A stretch of DNA of 64,000 bases from a bacterium D16-76. Lineage in GTDB: Bacteria; Bacillota; Clostridia; Oscillospirales; Acutalibacteraceae. The stretch covers positions 37,204 through 101,203 of the forward strand of contig QZEE01000015.1 of NCBI GenBank assembly GCA_009917445.1, in the 5' to 3' direction. A model generated the notes under the pieces. It did no database searches, had not been told where the DNA came from, and saw only the letters and a list, made by a program, of their open reading frames with translations. The position numbers and the translations under genes are program-made. Numbering within the stretch: the first letter of the stretch is position 1; each line of letters begins with the position of its first letter. Shown here piece by piece: positions 36,837-44,112 of this stretch.

Positions 36837-37451
36837 ATGATGAAGTTGACTTGGTTGGGCCACTCCTGCTTCCGGGTAGAGTGCGAGGGCAGCGCCCTGA
36901 TAATCGACCCCTTTGAGCCCGGCAGCGTACCGGGCTGCCGGGAAATCCACGAGGAAGCCGACCTGGTGCTATGCAGCCACGGCCACCACGACCACGGCTA
37001 CCGGGAAGGGGTAAAGCTCACCGGCAAAAGCAGCCCCTTGAAAATCACCGCCCTAGAGGGCTTCCACGACGACCAGCGGGGTGCGCTGCGGGGGCCCAAC
37101 ACCATCCATATTCTAGAGGGCGGGGGCGTAAAGGCGGCGCATTTTGGGGACATAGGCTGTATGCCCACCCCCGCGCAGATCGAGGCCCTACAGGGCTGCG
37201 ACGCCATTATGCTGCCGGTAGGAGGCCACTACACCGTAGGCCCCCGGGAGGCCAAGGCCATTGCGGACGCGGTGGGGCCCCGGGTAGTCATACCCATGCA
37301 CTACCGGTCGGCCAGCTTTGGCTTTGACGTGCTGGGCACCCTGGAAGATTACCTGGATATCTGCGGCCGCTGGGTGCGGTACGGGGCCAGCATAGAGATC
37401 GTGCCGGGCATGACAAAGCACACCGCCATATTGGACTATAAGCCGGAGTAG
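36837..37451 (+). CDS. MBL-fold metal-dependent hydrolase (UlaG-like)
   Basis: A 204-residue single-domain metallo-beta-lactamase-fold protein. It begins MKLTWLGHSCFRVECEG and has the metal motif SHGHHDHG, an AHFGDIGC strand, LPVGGHYTVGP and the final His in VVIPMHY, which is the UlaG/RomA-like arrangement. A hydrolase acting on a small phosphodiester, lactone or sugar-phosphate derivative is likely, but unspecified. AAAGGATG precedes the start. It heads a run of three closely spaced genes. Confidence 0.88.
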   Translation: MMKLTWLGHSCFRVECEGSALIIDPFEPGSVPGCREIHEEADLVLCSHGHHDHGYREGVKLTGKSSPLKITALEGFHDDQRGALRGPNTIHILEGGGVKAAHFGDIGCMPTPAQIEALQGCDAIMLPVGGHYTVGPREAKAIADAVGPRVVIPMHYRSASFGFDVLGTLEDYLDICGRWVRYGASIEIVPGMTKHTAILDYKPE

Positions 37452-37456
37452 GCGGC

Positions 37457-37993
37457 ATGGGATGCCGGGTTTTAATTTGCGGCGGCAACGGGGCCGGCAA
37501 AAGCACGCTGGCCGCCAAGCTGGCTGAGATGTCGGGCTACAAGTTTGTAGACACAGAGGAGTATTATTTCCCTAAAACCCAGGACGGCTACGCCTACGGG
37601 GAATCCCGCACCAAAGAAGAGGTAAAGGCGCTGCTGCTGGCAGACCTGGAAAGGTACGAGGATTTCATTTTCACGTCGGTCACAGGGGATTTTGGGGAAG
37701 AGGTGTTGTCCCGGTTCACCCACGCGGTGTTCGTCGATGTGCCCAAGGGGCTGCGCATGGAGCGGGTGCGGGCCCGGTCCTTTCAAAAATTTGGGGGCCG
37801 CATGCGCCCCGGCGGCGACCTGTACGAGAAAGAGCAGGGTTTTTTCCAGATGGTAGAGGCCCGGCCCCCGCATCAGGTAGAGGATTGGCTGGCCGGGGTG
37901 TCCCTGCCGGTCATCCAGGTGGACGGCACCAGGCCCCCGGAGGAAAACGCGGGGTATGTCCTGGGAAATCTGCAAAAAGGGGAAAGCCGGTAA
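37457..37993 (+). CDS. P-loop kinase-like NTPase
   Basis: A 178-residue protein with Walker A GGNGAGKST at residues 9-17, followed by TLAAKLAEMSGYKFVDTEEYYF, which is the layout of small-molecule kinases such as shikimate or adenylate kinase. A strand AVFVDVPKGLRMERVRARSF could be the lid region with substrate-binding arginines. The substrate is not identifiable. It starts five bases after the MBL gene stop. Confidence 0.75.
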   Translation: MGCRVLICGGNGAGKSTLAAKLAEMSGYKFVDTEEYYFPKTQDGYAYGESRTKEEVKALLLADLERYEDFIFTSVTGDFGEEVLSRFTHAVFVDVPKGLRMERVRARSFQKFGGRMRPGGDLYEKEQGFFQMVEARPPHQVEDWLAGVSLPVIQVDGTRPPEENAGYVLGNLQKGESR

Positions 37994-38012
37994 GGCGGGA
38001 AGGATGTGGGCT

Positions 38013-38462
38013 ATGGTCATACGGAAAGCAGCAGAGGAAGATACCAGCAGGCTGGTGGAGGCGCGCAGGCAGTTCCAGCAGCTTCTAAAGGGCGACAGGG
38101 GGGACGAGGGCTTTGCCCAGGCCCTGGAGGGATACTTTAAGAAGCATCTGCCAGCGGGCACCTGCGTGGTGTGGCTGGCCGAGGATGGAGGAGAGGTGGC
38201 CGCCTGCGCGGTGCTAACGCTGGCAGAAGATCTGCCGGGCCTTAAAAACCCCAGCGGGCGGGTGGGATACCTGCACAATGTGTATACCCACCCCCGGTAC
38301 CGCCGGCAGGGCTTGGCCGAAAAGCTTGTGAGAAACTGCCTGCAATCGGCAAAGGAATGGGGCGCAGGGCGGGTCTGCCTGGTGGCCACCGAGCAGGGCA
38401 GGCCGCTGTATGAAAAGCTGGGATTCCAGCAGGAAAGCAGCGATATGCAGCTGGATTTTTGA
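38013..38462 (+). CDS. GNAT family N-acetyltransferase
   Basis: A 149-residue single-domain acetyltransferase. It starts MVIRKAAEEDTSRLVEARRQF and has the acetyl-CoA site YLHNVYTHPRYRRQGLAEKLV and RPLYEKLGFQ. The ATG at 38013 is chosen because GGAAGG lies nine bases upstream; alternatives at 38004 and 37956 would overlap the preceding gene or lose spacing. It ends the three-gene run that starts at 36837 and is followed by a terminator. Confidence 0.8.
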   Translation: MVIRKAAEEDTSRLVEARRQFQQLLKGDRGDEGFAQALEGYFKKHLPAGTCVVWLAEDGGEVAACAVLTLAEDLPGLKNPSGRVGYLHNVYTHPRYRRQGLAEKLVRNCLQSAKEWGAGRVCLVATEQGRPLYEKLGFQQESSDMQLDF

Positions 38463-38606
38463 GGCTGATAGGGGCCTGCGTGCTAAATCTGTGGAGGTTA
38501 GGCCTGCGGGCCGGGGCAAAATGGCTTGCGGCTAGGCTGGACTCATGGCTTTGGGCATGGGCGGGCCATATTGCTTGGCGGCTTTACGGCAGTTTGGTAA
38601 AAGAAG

Positions 38607-38643
38607 AAGCGTACCTGGTTTTTGCCAGGTACGCTTGCTTTTT
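38607..38643 (+). terminator. Rho-independent terminator
   Basis: Perfect 12-bp stem AAGCGTACCTGG/CCAGGTACGCTT, six-base loop, then GCTTTTTT. It closes the MBL/kinase/GNAT operon. Confidence 0.9.
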
Positions 38644-38699
38644 TGGGGAGTGTCCAAATCCCAGAGTTTATAGAGGGAACCCAATAAATTTGCAAAATT

Positions 38700-38775
38700 A
38701 ATTTTAGGGTCAAACCCTTTTTTAAAAGGGTTTGTGGGGTTTTCAGGGGCAAAGCCCCTGAACCGCCGGAGGCAC
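38700..38775 (+). repeat. Type-A dispersed intergenic repeat (forward copy)
   Basis: GGGTCAAACCC, stem CCCTTTTTTAAAAGGG, hairpin TCAGGGGC/GCCCCTGA, then CCGCCGGAGGC. Confidence 0.7.
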
Positions 38776-38804
38776 AAAACGCGTGGTTGGACACTCCCTC
38801 TTTC

Positions 38805-39944
38805 CTATTTGTCCTTGCCCAAAAGCTCCCGGAGGATTTCGTCGGTGTCGTAGGGGTTGCGGGCGGCCGGCTGTTGAGGGGGCGGGGGGGCCATGTGAGC
38901 CGGGGGCCGCTGGGGCAGGTCGAATTCCTCGGTGTAGAGGCTGTCTTGGCTGGGGGCTGTGTAGTCTGGGTAGGGGGCTGGGGGCTGGGGGGGCAAGTCA
39001 AATTCTTCGGTATAGAGGCTGTCTTGGGTCGGGCTGTCGTAGCCGTCATAAGGGCCGGGGCCGGGCTGGGGCAGCTCGAATTCTTCGGTGTAGAGATTGT
39101 CCTGGGCTGGGGTGGGGTCGTAATAGGGGGGCTGGGTAGGGGCCGGGGCTGGGGGGCGCCGGGGCGGCGGGTCTGGCTGGACGGGCGGCTGGGGAGGCGG
39201 GGCCGGGTCAGGGCCGGGGTGGCGCTGTTCGGCTTCGGCGATTTCTTCGAAGATGCCGTCGCGGCCGTCATAGGCACGGCTGCGGCGGTTGTGGAGGAAA
39301 AGGCACAGCAGAAAGACCAGCCCTAAAACCCCAAAGAGCACCATGCCGGCCCCCCCATAAAACAGGGTAATAGACATGGAGTTGGCCTTTTGGTTCAGGC
39401 GGGCAAAGGTGATATAATTAGGCTCTTTCGGGGTATTGCCAGAAGAGGAGGGGGCGGAAGAGCTGGAAGAGTTAAAGGTGAGCTTGGGCCGGCCTAAATT
39501 GGGCTGGGAGATAGTAGATCCCCCAGAGCGGGGGGTGGGGCGGGGGGTCACCACCGGGCCGGCAGAATGGCTGCTGCTTTCCTTGGGATCCTCTTCGCGG
39601 GGGGGCTCGGAATAAACAGGGGGGGGCTCGGAGGGGTTGTCCGGCTCTTCAGAAGAGGGATCGTCGGAGGAAGAGCCCCAGGAGGAAACAGGGGGCTCGC
39701 TGGGCACGCCCGGGTCTGAGGAAGGGATATCTGGGGGGACCGGGGTGGGGGTGTCCGGGGGGTCGGGGGTGAAATCGCCTTCGCCGCCGAGGAGGGGGTC
39801 GTCGGCTGTGATGCCGGGGTTGTCCCCGTCGGCGGCAAGGGCGGCCTGAGGGGAACCTGCCAACAGGACCAGGACGGCCAACAGCAGGGCTGCCAGGGCC
39901 CGGGGCCATGTGCTTGTTTTGTGTTGTGGATGCGTTGGAAACAT
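38805..39944 (-). CDS. Proline-rich single-span membrane protein with three LYTEEF repeats
   Basis: A 379-residue protein of unknown function. A signal peptide (LLLAVLVLLAGSPQAALA, cleavage near residue 37) is followed by a disordered Pro/Ser/Glu-rich outer region (40-190), one membrane helix (193-217, FYGGAGMVLFGVLGLVFLLCLFL) and a cytoplasmic tail rich in Pro. The tail holds three copies of QD(N/S)LYTEEF(E/D)LP at residues 281, 307 and 333, spaced exactly 26 apart, and ends DTDEILRELLGKDK. The repeats look like short linear binding motifs. The ribosome site is weak (AGGAGA is 22 bases away). No neighbours explain it; it is transcribed alone. Confidence 0.8.
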   Translation of the reverse strand: MFPTHPQHKTSTWPRALAALLLAVLVLLAGSPQAALAADGDNPGITADDPLLGGEGDFTPDPPDTPTPVPPDIPSSDPGVPSEPPVSSWGSSSDDPSSEEPDNPSEPPPVYSEPPREEDPKESSSHSAGPVVTPRPTPRSGGSTISQPNLGRPKLTFNSSSSSAPSSSGNTPKEPNYITFARLNQKANSMSITLFYGGAGMVLFGVLGLVFLLCLFLHNRRSRAYDGRDGIFEEIAEAEQRHPGPDPAPPPQPPVQPDPPPRRPPAPAPTQPPYYDPTPAQDNLYTEEFELPQPGPGPYDGYDSPTQDSLYTEEFDLPPQPPAPYPDYTAPSQDSLYTEEFDLPQRPPAHMAPPPPQQPAARNPYDTDEILRELLGKDK

Positions 39945-40411
39945 TCTTTTACCCGGCCTTTCTCCTGAATAGTAGTCCCCGGCAAGGGGGCGGATAGCTG
40001 TGAAAACGAGGGGTGCTTGGGATTGCGTTTTTTTATTATACCATAAAAACCTAGCCGGAGTTCCCGGTACCCCTGCGCCAGCAGGGGGCGAGCGCTTCGC
40101 GCGAGAGGGACACTCCCAAGTGTTCGTTAGAACACATTATACCACGCTGGGGGGTGAGAATCAATAAAAATGTGGGATTAGGAAGGGCTTAAAGGCGAGC
40201 TTTATTGCGCGGTCAAGGGGCCAAACGTTCGTCTTGCGAACGTTTGGCCCCTTGCGGGTTCTTAGGGCAGAGCCCTGAGTGGGGGTTGGGGCAAGGCCCC
40301 AAGGTCTTGCCGCAGGCGCGGTCTTTGCGCCGGAGGCTCTACAGGCGTGAGCGGGGGGTTGGGGTGTTAACCCCAAGGTCTTTTCGTCGCGAATAAAGAG
40401 GAGGCTGGGAG
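39945..40411. repeat. Intergenic region with an 18-bp perfect inverted repeat
   Basis: A gap of 467 bp without a gene. CAAGGGGCCAAACGTTCG at 40214-40231 is repeated exactly in inverse at 40237-40254 around a five-base loop. Further parts are type-A fragments (40255-40390, GGGGC-loop-GCCCC hairpins), a GTTCGTTAGAAC dyad near 40122, and a -10-like TATAATAAAA sequence on the minus strand near 40040 that could belong to the proline-rich gene. Confidence 0.6.
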
Positions 40412-40987
40412 TTAGTCTAAGAGCACTTGCACGTTGCTCTTCATGTAGATGAAGCCGGAAAGCAGGGCCATAGCGGCCACGGCCCAGCAGAGGATCTGGG
40501 TGCCCAGGGTCACGAGGGCGATGGCGTCTGGCGGGACGATGGCGGCGGCCAAATAGTAGAGGATGATGGTGACCATTTGCAGCACGGTCTTTACCTTGCC
40601 CCACATGTTGGCGGCGATGACTTTGTTTTTGGAGGCGGCGATCATGCGCACACCGGCCACGGCGAACTCCCGGAAAAGGACGATGGCCAGGGCCACGGGG
40701 CTGCAGACGCCGTCTACCACCATGTAAAGGAGGGCGGCGGTGGTGAGCATTTTGTCGGCCAGGGGGTCGGCGAATTTGCCGAAGTTGGTGACCAGGCCGC
40801 GCTTGCGGGCTAAATTGCCGTCTAAATAATCGGTAAAGCTGGCTATGGAGAAGACCAGGGCGGCAACCAGGCAGAAAACGGGCTGGTGGTTTGGCTGCCC
40901 GTAATGGGACTGGGCGGCGAAAACCATGAACACGGGGACTAAGAACACACGGGCCAGGGTGAGCTTGTTAGGCAGGTTCAGCTTCAT
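40412..40987 (-). CDS. pgsA: CDP-diacylglycerol-glycerol-3-phosphate 3-phosphatidyltransferase
   Basis: Makes phosphatidylglycerol phosphate, the committed step of phosphatidylglycerol and cardiolipin synthesis. It is a 191-residue multi-pass membrane enzyme with the CDP-alcohol phosphotransferase motif D-x2-DG-x2-AR-x8-G-x3-D-x3-D visible as DYLDGNLARKRGLVTNFGKF followed by ADPLADK. The ATG at 40987 is preferred over a TTG two codons earlier; no clear Shine-Dalgarno is visible for either. It follows rimO at a distance of about 100 bp in the same direction, an arrangement well known in Firmicutes. Confidence 0.95.
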   Translation of the reverse strand: MKLNLPNKLTLARVFLVPVFMVFAAQSHYGQPNHQPVFCLVAALVFSIASFTDYLDGNLARKRGLVTNFGKFADPLADKMLTTAALLYMVVDGVCSPVALAIVLFREFAVAGVRMIAASKNKVIAANMWGKVKTVLQMVTIILYYLAAAIVPPDAIALVTLGTQILCWAVAAMALLSGFIYMKSNVQVLLD

Positions 40988-41092
40988 AATCAATCGTTAA
41001 GCGATACGGGGTGGAATTGGTTTTGCGCCCGGTATCGCCCCTTTCTTTGTATTTTTTACGCCTCCCTAATGGCGGGGACAGCCGGCGGGGCG

Positions 41093-42418
41093 TTAAGGCT
41101 CCCGGCAGCCGAAGACTTCGCCGTCCAGGCAGCCTTCTACCAGCACCTCCACAAAATCCCCGGGGGCGGGGGGCTGGGCGGCGGTAAAGTACACCCGGCC
41201 GTCTACGTCCGGGGCGTCCATATAGGAGCGGCCAAACCAGGCGCCGCTTTCTTCCTCAAAGCCTTCTGTAAGCACGGTGAGCCTGCGGCCTATGAGCTCT
41301 TGGCCCTGGCGCTCCATGATGCCCAGCTGGGTTTCGGTAATGAGCTGGGCCCGGCGCTCCTTTTCCTCCTCGTCCAGCTGGCCGGGCAGCTGGGCGGCGG
41401 GGGTGCCTTCCTCTTGGGAGTAGGGGAAGCAGCCTAAGCGCTGGAAGGCTACCTCTTTTACAAACTGGGCCAGCTGTTCGAAGTCCTCCTGGGTCTCGCC
41501 GGGGAAGCCGGTGATGAGGGTGGTGCGCAGGACGACCCCCGGCACCTTTTGGCGGATCTTTTCCATAAGGGCCGTAAGGCTTTCGCGGCTGCCGCGGCGG
41601 TTCATGGCGCGGAGGATCTTTCCGGAGGCGTGCTGCAGGGGGATATCCATATAGGGCACGACCTTTTCCTCCCTGGCCATGACGTCCAGGAGCTCATCGG
41701 TGATGGAATCTGGATAGCAGTAGAGCACCCGCAGCCAGGCAAGGCCCTCGATGGCGCAAAGGCGGGTGAGCAGCTGGGCCAGGGCGTAGCGGCCGTATAA
41801 ATCCAGGCCGTAGCGGGTGGTGTCCTGGGCGATGAGCACCAGCTCTTTTACGCCGCCGGAAACCAGCTGGCGGGCTTCTTCCTCAATACTCTCTAAGGTG
41901 CGGCTGCGGTAGCCGCCCCGGATAAGGGGGATGGCGCAGTAGGTGCAGCGGTTGTCGCAGCCTTCGGCAATCTTTAAGTAGGCGGTGAAGGGCTGGGTGG
42001 AGAGCCTGCGGGCCCCGCAGAGGGGCATGGCGCTTTTTTCCGGGAAGCGCTGGGTAAAGCCTGCGGCCAGCATCTCTTTGACACAGGCGGTTATGTCACC
42101 GTTGGCGCCGATGCCAAAGACACCGTCTACCTCGGGCAGCTCTTTGTGGATCTCCTCCCGGTAGCGCTCGGCCAGGCAGCCGGTGACCACCAGCTTTTTG
42201 ACCTGGCCTTGGGCTTTGAGCTGGGCGAAATCCAAAATGGCTTCGATGGATTCTTTTTTGGCGCTGTCAATAAAGCCGCAGGTATTGATAAGGACGATGT
42301 CGGCTTCTTCGGGGCTGACGGCCTGGAAGCCGCCGGACTCCAGGGCGGCTAAAAGCATTTCGCCGTCTACCTGGTTTTTGGCACAGCCCAGGCTAACGAG
42401 CCCGACTGTTTTTTCCAT
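41093..42418 (-). CDS. rimO: Ribosomal protein S12 methylthiotransferase
   Basis: A radical-SAM enzyme that adds a methylthio group to an aspartate of ribosomal protein S12. The 441 residues contain the N-terminal UPF0004 domain (LVSLGCAKNQVDGEMLL with Cys, INTCGFID, VTGCLAERY: three cluster cysteines), the radical-SAM cluster motif CDNRCTYC, and a C-terminal TRAM domain (RLTVLTEGFEEESGAWFGRS). Both [4Fe-4S] clusters are therefore complete. The start has AAGGAGGG upstream. It follows a NUDIX-GNAT gene by 22 bp and precedes pgsA. Confidence 0.97.
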   Translation of the reverse strand: MEKTVGLVSLGCAKNQVDGEMLLAALESGGFQAVSPEEADIVLINTCGFIDSAKKESIEAILDFAQLKAQGQVKKLVVTGCLAERYREEIHKELPEVDGVFGIGANGDITACVKEMLAAGFTQRFPEKSAMPLCGARRLSTQPFTAYLKIAEGCDNRCTYCAIPLIRGGYRSRTLESIEEEARQLVSGGVKELVLIAQDTTRYGLDLYGRYALAQLLTRLCAIEGLAWLRVLYCYPDSITDELLDVMAREEKVVPYMDIPLQHASGKILRAMNRRGSRESLTALMEKIRQKVPGVVLRTTLITGFPGETQEDFEQLAQFVKEVAFQRLGCFPYSQEEGTPAAQLPGQLDEEEKERRAQLITETQLGIMERQGQELIGRRLTVLTEGFEEESGAWFGRSYMDAPDVDGRVYFTAAQPPAPGDFVEVLVEGCLDGEVFGCREP

Positions 42419-42440
42419 GGGGTGATCCCTCCTTTTTTTG

Positions 42441-43496
42441 TTACCACAGCTTGTCTTCGCCTAAGGGCAGGATGATGGGGGCGCTGGTGAAATCCCCGGC
42501 GTGGGCAAGGGCTTTGGGCGAAAGCAGGGACAGCATGACCGTGAGCCCTAAGGAACTGCTGGGGAAGGGGCGGTCTGGCGTGCCGCCTACAAGGCAGAGG
42601 CCGGGGCGCGGCTGGAAGCCTGCTTTTTCGTAAAAGGGCACAAGCTGGGGCTGGCAGGTGAAGACGCATAAATCGGCCTGGCGCTGCCGTATGCAGGCCA
42701 AGGCCTGGCGCAGCAGCCCCAAAGCATAGCCCTTGCCCCGGAAGGCGGGGTGGGTGACCACCTCTGCGATGCCGCAGGCGAAATAGTGCCCGCCTTTATG
42801 GGTGAACCAGGTGCCCATGACGGACACATGGGAGGCAAGCTGCGGGCCCACCCATTTGCATAGGGAGAAAAGGTGCTGGGCTTCGGGCCAGGGGTCGCTG
42901 GCATATTCGGGCCAGGCCAGGGCTTGCAGCTGGATGATCTGCTCTTTCAGGGACGGGTCGCCGTCCTGCCGGGACCAGCAGGCAGTGGGGCTTGGGCCCT
43001 GCTGGATGAAGCCCCGCAGGATCTTGAAAAAGTCCCCCTTTGCGGGGGTGAGTATTTGGCCGGCTTGGGCCTGGCGCTCCCAGTCGTCTAAGGAGAGCCA
43101 CCGGGCGCCGTCGGTTTCGCCGGGCTGGAAGCGCAGGGAGGAAAGGGGGATATCTACCCAGCCGGCGTAGGTGTCCATGAAGAAGTCGCGGCGCTTGTCC
43201 TGGTAAAGCAGGGTGAGCTGGGTGGGGGTTAGGGTTAGGCCAATCTCTTCGCGGATTTCCCGCAGGGCGGCGGTGAGGCTGTCTTCCCCGGCAAGGACGC
43301 CGCCGCCGGGGCTTTCCCACATATTGGGGCAGAGCTCTTTTTCGGGGGCGCGGTGGGTGCAGAGAAGCTGGCCCTTTTTATTGAGGAGGATGACGGTGCA
43401 GACCAGGTGGTAATCGCCGGGCTGCTGGAGGGCGCCGCGGGGGTGGGTGCGGCCGGTAGGGCGGCCGGTTTCGTCGTAGATGTCCCAAAGTTCCAT
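42441..43496 (-). CDS. NUDIX hydrolase-GNAT acetyltransferase fusion
   Basis: A 351-residue two-domain protein. Residues 1-170 are an isopentenyl-isomerase-like NUDIX domain, starting MELWDIYDETGRPTGRTHPRG with a complete NUDIX box at 64-86 (GGGVLAGE...REIREEIGL). Residues about 215-351 form a GNAT domain with EVVTHPAFRGKGYALGLL and PFYEKAGFQPRPG. The N-terminal part is the family typical for hydrolysis of nucleoside diphosphate derivatives; the C-terminal part should acetylate an unknown amine. The start at 43496 is supported by AAAAGGAG seven bases before. It is probably the first gene of an operon with rimO and pgsA. Confidence 0.85.
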   Translation of the reverse strand: MELWDIYDETGRPTGRTHPRGALQQPGDYHLVCTVILLNKKGQLLCTHRAPEKELCPNMWESPGGGVLAGEDSLTAALREIREEIGLTLTPTQLTLLYQDKRRDFFMDTYAGWVDIPLSSLRFQPGETDGARWLSLDDWERQAQAGQILTPAKGDFFKILRGFIQQGPSPTACWSRQDGDPSLKEQIIQLQALAWPEYASDPWPEAQHLFSLCKWVGPQLASHVSVMGTWFTHKGGHYFACGIAEVVTHPAFRGKGYALGLLRQALACIRQRQADLCVFTCQPQLVPFYEKAGFQPRPGLCLVGGTPDRPFPSSSLGLTVMLSLLSPKALAHAGDFTSAPIILPLGEDKLW

Positions 43497-43552
43497 AATC
43501 GGGCTCCTTTTGTGGATGTTATTGCCTTTGCGCACAATAAATAGCTGCCAAG

Positions 43553-43655
43553 AAAACGAAGCGAAGCGTGGGTTTCCAAAGGGTGTGAACTCTTTGATGG
43601 GGGTGCAGGGGCAAAGCCCATGCGGGGGTTTGGGGCGCTAGCCCCAAGGTCTTTT
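43553..43655. repeat. Degenerate type-B/type-A repeat cluster
   Basis: GAAGCGAAGCGTGGGTTTCC AAAGGG is a partial type-B start, followed by CAGGGGCAAAGCCC and GGGGCGCTAGCCCC hairpins of the type-A kind that run into AAGGTCTTTTTTT. Confidence 0.5.
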
Positions 43656-43656
43656 T

Positions 43657-44070
43657 TTACCGGGCCAACAGCTCGCGGACTTTTTGCACGGCCAGCTTTA
43701 CGTAATCGCCCAAAGGCAGCTCTTCTACGCCGACAACCGTAACGGCGCAGCGGTTTACGGGGATGAGGAGCTTCTGGGCGGGACTTTCGGATACGGCGGC
43801 GGCCATGCGGGGGGTGATCTCGCCTAAAAGGGCGTTGGCGGTGATGATGCCCATGGGGCCTAGAATCAGGTGGGCGGTCTGGCAGCAGACGACCACGGGG
43901 TTTTCGCCGGTAGCGCCGGCATCGGCCCCGGCCTTGAGCATGGCGGCGGTGGCGGCGGAATTGGCCCCCAGGGCCAGGATTTGGGCGGGAAGCTGGGCGG
44001 CTTTTAGCTGGGAGACCAGGGCCGCGCCCATGCGGCCTCCCTGGCCGTCGATAACAACAATTTTTTTCAT
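43657..44070 (-). CDS. DUF3842 family protein
   Basis: A 137-residue protein of the DUF3842 family, recognised from its start KKIVVIDGQGGRMGAALVSQL and the GANSAATAAMLKAGAD and VCCQTAHLILGPMGII segments. The N-terminal glycine-rich strand-loop resembles a nucleotide-binding Rossmann fold. Function unknown; such genes are found across anaerobic Firmicutes. AAAGGAA precedes the start. It is the last gene of the operon with the sigma-like/GerMN and BrkB genes. Confidence 0.85.
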   Translation of the reverse strand: MKKIVVIDGQGGRMGAALVSQLKAAQLPAQILALGANSAATAAMLKAGADAGATGENPVVVCCQTAHLILGPMGIITANALLGEITPRMAAAVSESPAQKLLIPVNRCAVTVVGVEELPLGDYVKLAVQKVRELLAR

Positions 44071-44112
44071 AAAGGGATTTCCTTTCTCAAAGCGGCTGGC
44101 CCGGGGCGGGCG

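Noticed and set aside
38459..38701. 80-codon open frame downstream of the GNAT gene
   Set aside because: It needs a TTG start without a ribosome site and runs through a perfect rho-independent terminator (38607-38643).
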